Notes: generated from the letters alone by a model not told the origin. Counted from the stretch's first letter, positions 7,036 to 16,592 are shown. The stretch: DNA of 64,000 nucleotides from Deltaproteobacteria bacterium (GCA_029261855.1 JAJDAN010000021.1:257923-321922), one strand, 5' to 3'. Made by a program: numbers and translations.

Positions 7036-9378
7036 GGCGCGCGTCCCGTCCGGGCCAGACGAGCTCGACGAGACACTCGGCACGGACGAGACGGAAGAGA
7101 CCACCGAGCCCGAAGCCGGACGCCAGGCCAGGTAGGAGCAGAGCGCCGGCGTCACCAGTACGTCGACCCCCCAGGCGAAGAACAGCGTCGCCGAGCCGAG
7201 CGCCCCGAACTGCGCCTGGCTGACGAGGTCGCTGGTCGTCAGCACCAGCAACCCGAGGCACAGGGCCGCGGTGGTCCAGGTCACCGGACGACCGACCTGC
7301 GCGAGGGCCGCGGCTGCCGCCGCCCGCGGATCCGTCATCCGCCGGGCGCACTCGCGATGGCGGGAAACGAAGTGCAGCGTGTCGTCGATGGCGATCCCGA
7401 GCACCACGCAGCCGAGCAGCGCGGTCGCGTTGTTCAGGGGGATCCCCGTCACACCGAGCGCGCCGAAGTAGACGGCCACGGGCAGCGCGTTCAGCAGGAC
7501 CGTGAGCGCCGCGAAGCGAAGCGATCGGAACGCGAACGCGAGGATCACGCCGATCAGCGCGAAGGCGACGACGAGGCTGCGCGCCTGGTCGCGCGAGACG
7601 TCGTCGATGGCCCGGGTCAGTAGCGCGCTCCCGCCGGTCACGGTGCCCTCGAGGCGGGTGCCCCCGCGACCCAGGTGCGCTTCGATGCCCGCGACCAGGT
7701 CTCCGACCTCGCGCGACGATGTCGCACGCGAGCGCACGAGCACGACCGTCGCCTGACGCGAACGGTCGAGGATCGGATCGACCGCCTCTCCATCGGCGAG
7801 CCACAACAGCTGGGCGACCAGAGCTCGATTCGATGCGGCCGAGAGCGGCGACGGCCCACCCATCGCGCGGCCGCTGGCTTCGAGATAGTCGACGATGGAC
7901 GTCGTGCCGCCGACCTCGGGACGCGCCTCGAGCCAGCGTTGCAGGGCCGCCACCTCCCGCAGGTTCTCGGGGGAGAGCAGGCTTCCGGGCGTCGGGCCTT
8001 CGAGCCCGACGAACAGCACGTCGGCCCCGTCGAGGCGGTCGTTCAGGCGTTCGTAGCTCTGACGCACCAACGACTCGCCCTTGAAGTTCTCGACGATGCG
8101 CGTGTCGACCTGGATCCGGGTCGCCGCCGCGAGCGATCCGAGAAAGAGCGCAGCCGCCACGGCGAGGATCGGCACCCGATGGCGCAAGGAGAAGGCACCG
8201 AGCCACTCGAAGCCGCGGTCGATCCGGCCCTCGCGCGCCTCGATGGCTGGGGGGAGTCGCATGGGGGAGATTGCCAGTACCGCCGGCGTGAAGGTCAGGG
8301 CCGCGAGCAGGGACGCCATCACCCCCGCCGCACCGAAGGCGCCGAATTCGCGGATCGCGGCATGGGCGCTGATCCCGAGCGACAGGAACCCCGCCGCAGT
8401 CGTGACGGCAGTCAGGGCGATGGGGAACGCGATGGCGGCGAGTCCCGTCGCGTGCGCCCCCGCGCGTCCGCGGCGTGCCAGGGTCTGGGCCTCGGCGACC
8501 ACGTGGATCGTGTACGCGAAGCCCACCACCAGGATCAGCGGTGGCACGATGCTCGTCACGATGTTGATCGGCCGCCCGGCCCAGCCCATCGCGCCGAGGG
8601 TCCAGACGAGGGCCAGCGCGATGGTCGCGACGGGCAGCCAGGCGCCGGTTGCCGTGCGGAAGACCGCGAACGACACGAGCATCATGATCGCGAGCACCAG
8701 TGGCACCTGACTCGCGAGCTCGCTGTTGAGGATGCGGTTCATCTCGGCCTTGAGGAACGGAGCGCCGGCGATCCACACGGGCCAACCCGGGGCAGCATCG
8801 CGCGCCACGGCCTCCATGCGCCTTCCGAGATCTGCCTCGAGCAGCTCGATCTCGCCGATGGGCTCGAGGGACACGTGAAGCGCGGCGAGGCCGCCGTCCG
8901 GCGACACGAGAACGCCCCGGTAGAGCGGGTCCCCAGTGATCGCCCGGCGGGCGCGGTCGAGCGGTCCTTCGCCGCGGCGGGCCTCGTCGAGCAGGGAGCT
9001 CGCGAGCAGCTCGTCTTCCGGGCCGCCCGCGAGCGGGACGCTGGCGATGCTCCGCACCGATGCGACTTCGGGGATCTCCCGCAGGCGCGCCTCGAGCTGC
9101 GCGATGACGCCGAGGGCCTCGAGAGAGAAGACGCCACCCGGCGGCTCGACGGCCACGATGAACGACTCGCCGGTGTCGAAGCGCGCCTGCAGTGCCTCGT
9201 ACTCGAGGCGGCCCGCATCGTCCTCCGGCAGCAGCTTCTCGAAGGACGGGTCGATGCGGAGCCGGGGCGCCCCGGTCCAGGGGTCGACCAGCCCGCAGAT
9301 CGCGAGCCCGGTCAGCGCGACCACGCCGGCGAGCACGCTGCGCGGGTAGCGGGTACTGAAGAGAACCAGTCGCGTCAC
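6934..9378 (-). CDS. MMPL/RND-family transporter
   Basis: An 814-residue inner membrane protein with the two-fold RND layout: a first TM helix, a large periplasmic loop (about 40-210), five clustered helices (about 220-400), then a second loop and second cluster (about 600-770). Hydrophobic blocks such as PLVLAIMMLVSFAVF and ALIGVILAFAFRSLRFAALTVLL are plain. HpnN/MMPL-type exporters move lipids or hydrophobic molecules. Paired with the LolA-like gene upstream (4-base overlap), a lipid-trafficking role is likely. The serine-rich C-terminal tail (VSSVSSVPSVSSSSS) runs into the 3' end of the Usp gene on the other strand. Confidence 0.9.
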   Translation of the reverse strand: MTRLVLFSTRYPRSVLAGVVALTGLAICGLVDPWTGAPRLRIDPSFEKLLPEDDAGRLEYEALQARFDTGESFIVAVEPPGGVFSLEALGVIAQLEARLREIPEVASVRSIASVPLAGGPEDELLASSLLDEARRGEGPLDRARRAITGDPLYRGVLVSPDGGLAALHVSLEPIGEIELLEADLGRRMEAVARDAAPGWPVWIAGAPFLKAEMNRILNSELASQVPLVLAIMMLVSFAVFRTATGAWLPVATIALALVWTLGAMGWAGRPINIVTSIVPPLILVVGFAYTIHVVAEAQTLARRGRAGAHATGLAAIAFPIALTAVTTAAGFLSLGISAHAAIREFGAFGAAGVMASLLAALTFTPAVLAISPMRLPPAIEAREGRIDRGFEWLGAFSLRHRVPILAVAAALFLGSLAAATRIQVDTRIVENFKGESLVRQSYERLNDRLDGADVLFVGLEGPTPGSLLSPENLREVAALQRWLEARPEVGGTTSIVDYLEASGRAMGGPSPLSAASNRALVAQLLWLADGEAVDPILDRSRQATVVLVRSRATSSREVGDLVAGIEAHLGRGGTRLEGTVTGGSALLTRAIDDVSRDQARSLVVAFALIGVILAFAFRSLRFAALTVLLNALPVAVYFGALGVTGIPLNNATALLGCVVLGIAIDDTLHFVSRHRECARRMTDPRAAAAAALAQVGRPVTWTTAALCLGLLVLTTSDLVSQAQFGALGSATLFFAWGVDVLVTPALCSYLAWRPASGSVVSSVSSVPSVSSSSSGPDGTRASVVPVGWGALAFGPDHPRRDRNVIEQSLRGRSQ

Positions 9379-10235
9379 GAGCCCGGGCTCGACTCCCGCG
9401 ACGCCGGGCGCCCGAGGCGCGCCGGATCGAAGCTCGCCCGGACGGGCGGCGACGAGAGGTCGAGAGAAGTCACGTCGATCCGGGTCTCGGTCTCACCGGG
9501 CACGTCGTGGACCACCAGGAAGCTCGGCACGAAGGCGCCGGGCTCGGCTCGTGTCGCCTGCACAGGCTGCTGCGACACCTCGACCCAACGCGACAGCCGC
9601 CCGCGTTCGTCCGACACCTCGGTGCGCAGCGGAACGCAGCGCTCGCGGTCGAGCCAGGTGACCACGGTGTCCCGGCCGTCGCGCGTCAACAGCTTCCACA
9701 CCGGCCGCCCCTCGAAGTCCGCTTCGCTCCAGGCGTCGGGGCCCGCGGCGTCGACGAGTCGTCGCATGCGCTCGAGGTCGACGTAGCGCAGGTTGGTGCC
9801 GAAGAGCGGCTGGTTCAGGTGACGGCCACCGACCCGGCGGACCTTCTGGATCTCCGGAAGCCACGCCCACACTTCGGCGGGCTCGCCCGAGCGTTCGACC
9901 AGCAGCAACGCGCTGCCCGCGATCTCCGCCGGCGCCAGCATCTCGAGGCGCACCCGCACCTCGGGGCCGCTCCCCGCGTCAGCGCTCGACCAGGTCAGAC
10001 GCGCGCGGGACTTCGACGTGCCGCCGTCCCGGCCGCGCGACGCAATGTCGAGAGAGGCGGAGCCCGCAGCCAACGCGTCGCCCTCCTCGAGGCACGCCTC
10101 GAAGGGACGATCGCTGGTGAAATCCCTCGCTTCCGCCACGTCCGCTGCGCCCCCGGCAAGGACGCGCGTGGCATGGCCCAGCAGCGCGATCCCGCAGACC
10201 AGCCACAGCAGACCGGACAAGACACGTCGCGGCAC
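9375..10235 (-). CDS. LolA-like outer membrane lipoprotein-sorting protein
   Basis: The GTG at 10235 follows a strong GGGGGGAG ribosome site by a few bases and opens a signal peptide (VPRRVLSGLLWLVCGIALLGHA), so I prefer it to the ORF-track start at 10376 (286 residues instead of 333). The mature part is an unclosed beta-barrel pattern with W-rich segments (EVWAWLPEIQKVRRVGG, then a WLDRERCVPLRTEV strand) seen in LolA-like proteins encoded beside MMPL transporters. Its stop overlaps the MMPL start by four bases, so the two are translationally coupled. Probable periplasmic lipid or lipoprotein carrier working with the exporter. Confidence 0.82.
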   Translation of the reverse strand: MPRRVLSGLLWLVCGIALLGHATRVLAGGAADVAEARDFTSDRPFEACLEEGDALAAGSASLDIASRGRDGGTSKSRARLTWSSADAGSGPEVRVRLEMLAPAEIAGSALLLVERSGEPAEVWAWLPEIQKVRRVGGRHLNQPLFGTNLRYVDLERMRRLVDAAGPDAWSEADFEGRPVWKLLTRDGRDTVVTWLDRERCVPLRTEVSDERGRLSRWVEVSQQPVQATRAEPGAFVPSFLVVHDVPGETETRIDVTSLDLSSPPVRASFDPARLGRPASRESSPGS

Positions 10236-10404
10236 GGCTCCCCCCTTTCGCGCGACAGGCGGATGCCAACATCGGACGGAAGTCGCGGCCCAGCAACGCC
10301 GTTCGTCGGACCCCGCCTGCCCCCGGGTCCGATATCGGACTCCGCGTCCCTTGGAGTCATAGAGACCCCGACGCAAAGGCTCTGGGGCGTTCGCCCGCCT
10401 GGGA

Positions 10405-12639
10405 TCAGGCTGTATCGGCGATCCCGGACCAGTTGTCCTCAGCGCGCGGCCCAGCGGCGGGAGTCACTTCCACCGGGATGCCGGTCAAATGCGCCATGCC
10501 GGAGATGGCCTCGATCTCATCGGGACCGTCCGCTGCCAGCAGGTTCACGTTCACGCCCTGGGTCCGGCTGGCGACCGAGAGCCCGCTCGCGTGCTGATGC
10601 CCCCAGCCGTGGGGCAGTGCGACGGTTCCCGGCATCAGGTCGGCGAGCAATCTCACGGGCACGCGCACGGTGGCGGTGCGGGATTGCACGTCGACCACCT
10701 CGCCGTCTTCGATGCCCGCCTTGGTCGCGTCCTCGGGATGCATGTACAGGTGGTTCGTTCGGCGCTCGCCGCTGACGAACTCCTCGATGTTGTGCGTCCA
10801 GGAGTTGTGCGTCTCGTGCGAGCGCTTGCTGATCAGACGCAGACCCGAGTTGGCGAGCTGCTGCCGGAACGCCGCGTCGAGTCCGTTCGCCTGGGCGACC
10901 AGGTCGTCGGGCGCGAGATGCACCTTCTTGTCCTCGGTAACGATGCGCTCTCCCAGAAAGGCGCCTCCACCAGACGTCTCGCGCGGGCGTCCGTCCGGCG
11001 CGCCGAGCAGCTTCCGGAAGCTGCCCTGGCGTCCGAGGCGCAGCAGCAGGGACAGGATCCATTCCTGGGGAAGACCCGGGATGCCTCCGCGCCCGGTCCG
11101 CCGACGCCGATCGAAGCGCCGCAGACCCTGCAGGATGCGCTGGGCGATTCGCGACCCGAAGAGCGGCGCGGCCGCGGCCTCGCAGAGGTCGAGGTAGATG
11201 CTCGCCTCGTCGCGCTGCTCGCCCCGCGGCGCATGCACCGGCTCGGTCGCCTGAAGATAGGGACGCGATTGCATGCCCATCAGCAACGGGAACGCGAAGA
11301 GCACGTCCGGACGTTCGAACGGGCTCGTGCACGGCAGGGTGTAGTGGGCGAGCGAGCCGGTCTCGTTGCGATAGATGTCGAGGGTCACCAGCAGCTCGAG
11401 CTCGCCGAACGCGCGCTTCAGCCGCCCGGCGTTCGCCATGGTGATGAGGGGATTGCCGCCGGTCACGAACAGCGCCCGCAGCTGCCCTTCCCCTTCGGTG
11501 AGGATCTCGTCCGCCATCACGCCGCCCGGGAAGGCGTCGTTCACCGCCGAGAAGCCGCCGATGCGGCTGCGGTTGTCGCTGACGAACATCCCCGACCGCA
11601 CACCGAAGCGCGCGAAGTCGACGATGCCCTCACCCATCAAGGTGCCGCCCGGGCGATCGAGATTGCCCGAGACCGTGTTGATGACTTCCTGCAGCCAGAA
11701 GCAGAGTGCGCCATGCCCGCCCATGTTGACGCCGGTCGAGCTGTACAGGGCCGCGCCGTCCGCCTCGCGGTAATCGCGCACCATGGCGCGCAGGGTCTCG
11801 GGCGCAATCTGGGTGAGCTCGGCGCTGCGTTCGGCGGGCCATTCCCGGGCCAGCTTCTCGACCACAGCGAAGCCCGTCGTGTGCCGTTCGACGCGCTCCC
11901 GGTCCACGCCGCCCTGGGCGATCAGCTCGGCCAGGAACGAGAGATAGAAGAAGACGTCGCTGTTCGGGCGGATGAAGACGTGCTCACCCGCGACCTTGGC
12001 GGTTTCCGTGCGACGCGGATCCACGACCCACACGCTTCCGCCCCTGGACTGGATCTCACGCAGTCGCTTGATGGGGTTCGGGACCTGCAGGAAGCTCCAC
12101 TTCGAGACCACCGGGTTGGCGCCCACGATGATCAGACACTGGGTGCGGTCGACGTCCGGGTAGGGCTGCGAGAACGGGAAGCCGTAGACCCGGTGGGCGA
12201 CAGCGAACTTGTTCGAGCAGTCCTGGGTGGCTGACGCGTAGAGGCTCTTCGACCCGAGGCCCTGCATGAAGCCCTGGGCGAAGATCGGGTGCAGCATGCT
12301 GAAGCCCGCGGCCGTACCGACGTACATCCCGATGGAGTCGGCACCGTGGTCCCGACGCAGGCTCTTCAGCTTGGCGCCGATCTCCGAGAGCGCCTGGTCC
12401 CAGGAAATCGACACCCAGCGGTCCCCGACCCGCTTCTCGGGTGTCTGCAGACGATCCGGTGAGTCGTAGAGCTTGTGCTGGTTCAGCCCCTTGAGGCAGG
12501 CGAAGCCACTGGTCGCGATGTGATCGGCGTTGGGGCGGATGCGAGTGATGGTTTCGGAGCCAGCGCCCGTCTCGACGTCGACCTTGAGGCCGCAGAGCGA
12601 CTCGCAGATCCGGCAGAAGGTGTCCCGGGTCTCTTGCAC
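10405..12639 (-). CDS. Molybdopterin-dependent oxidoreductase (DMSO reductase family)
   Basis: 744 residues. The N-terminus has the [4Fe-4S] pattern C-x2-C-x3-C (CRICESLC) with a fourth cysteine in GFACLKG, followed by the molybdopterin oxidoreductase core (GANPVVSKWS, VVDPRRTETA) and the C-terminal dinucleotide-binding domain (THNIEEFVSGERRTNHLYMHPED). No Tat signal is visible, so it is probably cytoplasmic. It starts with GTG after a GGGGGAT site. It lies 21 bases downstream of the P450 gene on the same strand and is probably co-transcribed. Related mycobacterial and environmental proteins are usually annotated as generic formate-dehydrogenase-like enzymes. The substrate is unknown. Confidence 0.92.
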   Translation of the reverse strand: MQETRDTFCRICESLCGLKVDVETGAGSETITRIRPNADHIATSGFACLKGLNQHKLYDSPDRLQTPEKRVGDRWVSISWDQALSEIGAKLKSLRRDHGADSIGMYVGTAAGFSMLHPIFAQGFMQGLGSKSLYASATQDCSNKFAVAHRVYGFPFSQPYPDVDRTQCLIIVGANPVVSKWSFLQVPNPIKRLREIQSRGGSVWVVDPRRTETAKVAGEHVFIRPNSDVFFYLSFLAELIAQGGVDRERVERHTTGFAVVEKLAREWPAERSAELTQIAPETLRAMVRDYREADGAALYSSTGVNMGGHGALCFWLQEVINTVSGNLDRPGGTLMGEGIVDFARFGVRSGMFVSDNRSRIGGFSAVNDAFPGGVMADEILTEGEGQLRALFVTGGNPLITMANAGRLKRAFGELELLVTLDIYRNETGSLAHYTLPCTSPFERPDVLFAFPLLMGMQSRPYLQATEPVHAPRGEQRDEASIYLDLCEAAAAPLFGSRIAQRILQGLRRFDRRRRTGRGGIPGLPQEWILSLLLRLGRQGSFRKLLGAPDGRPRETSGGGAFLGERIVTEDKKVHLAPDDLVAQANGLDAAFRQQLANSGLRLISKRSHETHNSWTHNIEEFVSGERRTNHLYMHPEDATKAGIEDGEVVDVQSRTATVRVPVRLLADLMPGTVALPHGWGHQHASGLSVASRTQGVNVNLLAADGPDEIEAISGMAHLTGIPVEVTPAAGPRAEDNWSGIADTA

Positions 12640-12660
12640 GGTATCCCCCGACTTACAGGC

Positions 12661-13905
12661 TCAGGCGCTGGGGCGCAGACGGTATCGGATCGGCATGCGC
12701 TTGACGCCGCCCAGGAAGCTCGACCGCATGCGGTCGACGGGCCCCGCCAGCTCGACGGCTTCCATGCGTTCGGCGAGCTGCTGGAAGATCACTCGCAGCT
12801 CGAGGCGGGCGAGATTCGCGCCCAGACAGAAGTGCTCGCCGATCCCGAAGCCCAGGTGGGGGTTGGGGCGGCGGTCCACCCGAAAACGTTCGGGCTCGTC
12901 GAAGTGCTTCTCGTCCCGGTTGGCGGCGGGGTAGAACAGACAGAACGCGTCGCCGGCGGGGATCTTCTGTCCGTGCATCTCCACGTCCTCGACGGTGGTG
13001 CGGCAGAACTGGATGACCGGAGCCGTCCAGCGCACGATCTCCTCGACGGCGGTGTCGACGTCCGGCTGCTTTCGCAGCTTGTCGAATTCGGCGGGGTTCT
13101 CGATCAGGGCGAGCAGTCCCCCGCTCGCCGCGTTGCGGGTGGTCTCGTTGCCTGCCACCACGAGCAGCAGGAAGTAGGACAACAGCTCGAGGGGCGGGAG
13201 CGGGGACCCGTCGATGCGGGCATGGGTCAGGACGCTGGTGATGTCGTCCTGGGGGTTCTTCAGTCGGTCCGCCGCCAGCTCGGCGAAGTAGCGGAAGAGA
13301 TTGTCCCGGGCCGCGCCGACCTGCTGTTGGGGGTTGTCGCTGGTCTGGTATTCCGGGTCCGACGAGCCGGCGATGGCGTTCGTCCATTCGAACATCAGGC
13401 GCCAGTCTTCGCGCGGGACGCCCAGCATGTCGGCCAGCACCGCCAGGGTGAGCGGCGCGGTCAGATCGCCGACGAAGTCGGCCTCGCGGGTCTCGCCGTC
13501 GCCGGCCATCTCGTCGAGCAGGTCCCGGGTGATGCGCTCGACCTCGCTGTGGCGCGCGCGGATGGCGCGCGGTGTGAACCAGTGGCTGGCCGCCCCGCGG
13601 AACGCACCGTGCTCGGGCGGGTCCATGTTGAGCAGCTGGCGGACGGCGCTGCGGTCGGCCACGGGCCCGCCGCGTTCGAAGACCGCCAGACGGGGCGCAT
13701 TGATGAAGCGCATGGGCTGCTTGGAAAGCCACACGATGTCGGCGCGACGCACGACCGACCAGAACCCGACCCCGCCCTCGAGATCGAACCAGCGGATCGG
13801 CGCCTCGTCCCGCAGCCGCTTCCAGGCTTCGTGGGGGTAGCCGTTCTGCGCGTAGTCGTCGGGCCCGACGACGTCGAGCCAGGTGAGGTCGGCTGCATCT
13901 CGCAT
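12661..13905 (-). CDS. Cytochrome P450
   Basis: Heme monooxygenase with all diagnostic motifs: I-helix AGNETTRN, K-helix EEIVR, and the heme-thiolate loop FGIGEHFCLGANLARLE, in which the cysteine is the axial ligand. I place the start at 13905 (MRDAADL); the 57 extra residues in the track ORF are arginine-rich and read from the shadow of the divergent gene. At 414 residues it is a soluble bacterial class I type, needing a ferredoxin and reductase that are not in the window. Divergent from the DsbB-like gene with a gap of only about 55 bases. It heads a likely two-gene unit with the molybdopterin enzyme. Confidence 0.95.
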   Translation of the reverse strand: MRDAADLTWLDVVGPDDYAQNGYPHEAWKRLRDEAPIRWFDLEGGVGFWSVVRRADIVWLSKQPMRFINAPRLAVFERGGPVADRSAVRQLLNMDPPEHGAFRGAASHWFTPRAIRARHSEVERITRDLLDEMAGDGETREADFVGDLTAPLTLAVLADMLGVPREDWRLMFEWTNAIAGSSDPEYQTSDNPQQQVGAARDNLFRYFAELAADRLKNPQDDITSVLTHARIDGSPLPPLELLSYFLLLVVAGNETTRNAASGGLLALIENPAEFDKLRKQPDVDTAVEEIVRWTAPVIQFCRTTVEDVEMHGQKIPAGDAFCLFYPAANRDEKHFDEPERFRVDRRPNPHLGFGIGEHFCLGANLARLELRVIFQQLAERMEAVELAGPVDRMRSSFLGGVKRMPIRYRLRPSA

Positions 13906-13960
13906 TTCGGTAGGGTATCGCCTACGAACCCGGACACCACGCAATGGGAGGCGCCCCTTC

Positions 13961-14386
13961 TTGCCGGACACTTCTCTCGGCACCCAGCTCGACGCGCGGC
14001 TCGACGCCCTGCTCGCATGGCTCACGCGAAATCTTCGCTGGCTGGGGCTTTTCGGGGTCTTCCTGTGCGTCGCCACCTGGGCGCTGGATCTGGCGGGACT
14101 CGTGCACCCCTGCGTCTACTGCCGCACCCAGCGCACCGCCATCGGTTTCGCGGGGCTCGTGATGATGTTCCCCGACCCGCGGCGCTGGCTGTTCCGCTAC
14201 GGGGTGGTCGTGATCTGCTTCTTCGGGGCCAACATCTCGGTCGCCCAGCTCTTCCTGATCGTGAAGTCGATCAATGCGGGCGAGCCGTTCGGCGGCCTCA
14301 ATCTCTTCATGGCCAGCGGCGCCCTGTTCACCTTGATCGGCCAGGCGCTGCTGCTCTTCGTACCGGAGAAATCGAACGATGGCTGA
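13961..14386 (+). CDS. DsbB-like membrane protein with one CxxC
   Basis: The TTG at 13961 has GGGAGG 8 bases upstream and avoids overlap with the P450 start, giving 141 residues. Four hydrophobic helices are visible (about 24-44, 55-70, 78-100 and 115-135). Between helices 1 and 2 lies HPCVYCRTQR, which matches the first periplasmic C-x2-C of DsbB (PCxxCxxxR). The second DsbB cysteine pair is absent; the only other cysteines lie inside predicted helices (FLCVA and VICFF). It could be a reduced quinone-linked thiol oxidase or an unrelated redox protein. The stop overlaps the next start by 8 bases (ATGGCTGA). Confidence 0.72.
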   Translation: MPDTSLGTQLDARLDALLAWLTRNLRWLGLFGVFLCVATWALDLAGLVHPCVYCRTQRTAIGFAGLVMMFPDPRRWLFRYGVVVICFFGANISVAQLFLIVKSINAGEPFGGLNLFMASGALFTLIGQALLLFVPEKSNDG

Positions 14387-15452
14387 AGCATCCCCGCCCT
14401 ACCGCGTGCTGCTCACGGGTGGTGGGGGCTTCCTGGGCGCCGCGATCCTGCGCGAGCTGGCTAAGCCGGAAAGCGGAGTCTCCCACGTGCGCGTCCTCGA
14501 CCTCGACGTCTCACGCGTGACGCCCGGCCCGGCGATCGAAGTCGTCGTCGGCGACGTGGCCGATGAGGACTGCGTACGGCGTGCCTGCCAGGACGTGGAC
14601 GTGGTGATCCACGCCGCTTCCCTCGTCGACTGGGGGCAGGCGACGCCCGAGCGCCTGGAACAGGTGAACGTCGGCGGCACCGAGAACGTGGTCCGGGCCT
14701 GCCGCGAAGCCGGGGTCCGCGGCCTCGTCTACACGAGTACCATGGACGTGATCTGCGGCTCCGATCCGGTGGTCGACGCGGACGAGACGACGCCCTTCCC
14801 TGCGACCTTTACCAACGAGTACGCGCGCACCAAGGCCCTGGCGGAACGGGTGGCATTGGGCGCCAACGATGCCCAGCTGCGGACCTGCGCGGTGAGACCC
14901 TGCGGCATGTACGGCGAGGGCGACCCCTACCACGTCGCCAACGTGCTGCGGATCGTCAAGGAGGGCAGTCTTCCCTTCCGTCCCGGCGACGGCAGCGCGC
15001 GTTTCGAGCACGTGTACGTCGGCAACGTCGCCCACGCTCACGTGCTCGCGATGCAGCACCTGCTCGACCCGACTCTTCCTCCCGGCGAGGCGGTCGACGG
15101 CGAGGCCTGGTTCATCACCGACGACACGCCGGCGGTGAACTTCTTCGACTTCATGGATCCCATCCTCGAAGCCCTCGGGTACGCGCTACCGCCGCGCTCG
15201 CGGCGCATGCCCTACGGCGTGATGCTGGCTCTCGGCGCCGGCGTGGAGGCCTTTGCGTTCCTGGCCCGGCCCTTCGCTCGCATCCAGCCGACGCTCACGC
15301 GGTCGAGCGTGCGCTTCGTGTGCCACACCCACACCTTCGACGGCAGCAAGGCCCGAAGACAGTTGGGCTACGCGCCCCTCTACAAGGAACCCGAGGCCCT
15401 CGAACGCACGATCGCCTGGTGGCGCGAGCAGGAAGGACCCCCCGGTCAATAG
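14379..15452 (+). CDS. NAD(P)-dependent epimerase / 3-beta-hydroxysteroid dehydrogenase-like
   Basis: 357-residue extended short-chain dehydrogenase. The Rossmann motif is GGGGFLGAAIL near residue 12-22. The acidic residue after strand 2 (LDLDVSR) suggests NAD preference. The catalytic YxxxK is in NEYARTKALAE (about residue 150), with the serine or threonine in VYTSTMDV. The C-terminal part (LGAGVEAFAFLARPF, then QLGYAPLYKEPEALERTIAWW) follows the 3-beta-HSD/isomerase subfamily, which acts on steroids and related alcohols. It overlaps the DsbB-like gene and is followed closely by the DapB-like gene, so a catabolic operon is likely. Exact substrate is unknown. Confidence 0.9.
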   Translation: MAEASPPYRVLLTGGGGFLGAAILRELAKPESGVSHVRVLDLDVSRVTPGPAIEVVVGDVADEDCVRRACQDVDVVIHAASLVDWGQATPERLEQVNVGGTENVVRACREAGVRGLVYTSTMDVICGSDPVVDADETTPFPATFTNEYARTKALAERVALGANDAQLRTCAVRPCGMYGEGDPYHVANVLRIVKEGSLPFRPGDGSARFEHVYVGNVAHAHVLAMQHLLDPTLPPGEAVDGEAWFITDDTPAVNFFDFMDPILEALGYALPPRSRRMPYGVMLALGAGVEAFAFLARPFARIQPTLTRSSVRFVCHTHTFDGSKARRQLGYAPLYKEPEALERTIAWWREQEGPPGQ

Positions 15453-15467
15453 AGCTACGCTCGCGAG

Positions 15468-16583
15468 ATGCCTCTATCGAGCCAAGCACAGGTGAAGCCT
15501 CTATCGAGCCGCGCTCCGCGAAAGCCTCTTCGCGTCGTCGTCTGGGGACCTGGCAACGTCGGCGCCCCCGCCATCCGCAGTGTCGTCCGGAACCCCGCTC
15601 TCGAGTTGGCCGGCGTCATCGTCCACAGCCCTGAAAAGGAAGGCCGCGACGCCGGTGAGCTCGCGGGCATGGAGCCGGTGGGCGTCGCCGCGACGCGGGA
15701 CGCCGAGGCCGTCCTTGCCTCCGGGCCCGACGCGCTCGTCTACGCGGTCAACGGAGACTTCCGTCCGATCGAGTCCCAGAAGGAATGCTGCGACGCCCTG
15801 CGTGCGGGCATCGACGTGGTGAGCGCCGGCATGTATGGCCTGCTGCATCCGCCGAGCGCGCCGGAAGACCTGCGCGCGGCCTTCCAGGACGCCTGCCTCG
15901 AAGGCGACAGCTCGTTCCTGTCCTCGGGCATCGACCCGGGCTTCGCCATCGACCTGCTGCCCGTGGTGCTGTCCGGCTGCTGCCAGGAGATCCACGAGAT
16001 CCGCATCGTCGAGAACTTCAACTACGCCCATTACGACCAGCCAGACGCCGTGCGAAACCTCGTCGGCATGGGCAGCCCGATGGACGCGACCCCGCCCATG
16101 CTGCTGCCCTTCGCCCTCGAAGGCGTCTGGGGCGGCGCACTGCGCGCCCTCGCCGAAGCGCTGGGGCTCGCCGTCGACGAAATCCGCAGCCAGGTCGAGA
16201 AGCACGCGCTCGAACGCGACGTCGAGAACGCCATGGGGCACTTCGCGAAGGGCAGCCAGGGAGGCTTCCGCTTCGAGGTCCAGGCCATCGTCGAAGGCCA
16301 GGCCAAGCTGGTGCTCGAGCACATCACCCGCATCGACGACGACACGGCGCCTCAATGGCCCCGGCCCAGCAAGCAGGGCTACCACCAGATCCGCATCAGC
16401 GGCCACCCGAACCTGGTCGTCACCGTCGAATGCGAAGACGCCGAGGGCAACCACGCGGGCGGCGGCAACAGCGCCGCCGCCGCCCGGATCGTGAACGCCA
16501 TCCCGGCACTCGCGGAAGCCCCGGCCGGCCTGCTGTGCGCGACCGACCTGCCCCTGATTTCGGGGCGCGGGCTCGTCCGGTAG
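15468..16583 (+). CDS. DapB-like NAD(P)-dependent dehydrogenase
   Basis: 371 residues. An N-terminal Rossmann fold (VVVWGPGNVGAPAIR, about 24-38) is followed by a region like dihydrodipicolinate reductase N-domains. The C-domain (LVVTVECEDAEGNHAGGGNSAAA) matches a family seen in actinobacteria and environmental proteobacteria and annotated as DHDP reductase-like or 2,4-diaminopentanoate dehydrogenase-like. It is much longer than true DapB (about 270), so lysine synthesis is unlikely. The N-terminus carries a nine-residue tandem duplication, which leaves the exact start open. It follows the 3-beta-HSD-like gene by 15 bases. Confidence 0.85.
   Translation: MPLSSQAQVKPLSSRAPRKPLRVVVWGPGNVGAPAIRSVVRNPALELAGVIVHSPEKEGRDAGELAGMEPVGVAATRDAEAVLASGPDALVYAVNGDFRPIESQKECCDALRAGIDVVSAGMYGLLHPPSAPEDLRAAFQDACLEGDSSFLSSGIDPGFAIDLLPVVLSGCCQEIHEIRIVENFNYAHYDQPDAVRNLVGMGSPMDATPPMLLPFALEGVWGGALRALAEALGLAVDEIRSQVEKHALERDVENAMGHFAKGSQGGFRFEVQAIVEGQAKLVLEHITRIDDDTAPQWPRPSKQGYHQIRISGHPNLVVTVECEDAEGNHAGGGNSAAAARIVNAIPALAEAPAGLLCATDLPLISGRGLVR
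15470..15523 (+). repeat. 27-base in-frame duplication at a gene start
   Basis: GCCTCTATCGAGCC occurs at 15470 and again at 15497, exactly 27 bases apart, so the protein begins with PLSSQAQVK then PLSSRAPRK then PLRV. The duplication precedes the Rossmann strand and probably lies in a disordered leader. Confidence 0.75.
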
Positions 16584-16592
16584 CCGGCCGAC

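Noticed and set aside
7675-9786. 703-residue plus-strand ORF opposite the MMPL gene
   Set aside because: Antisense of an RND transporter; no domain resemblance.
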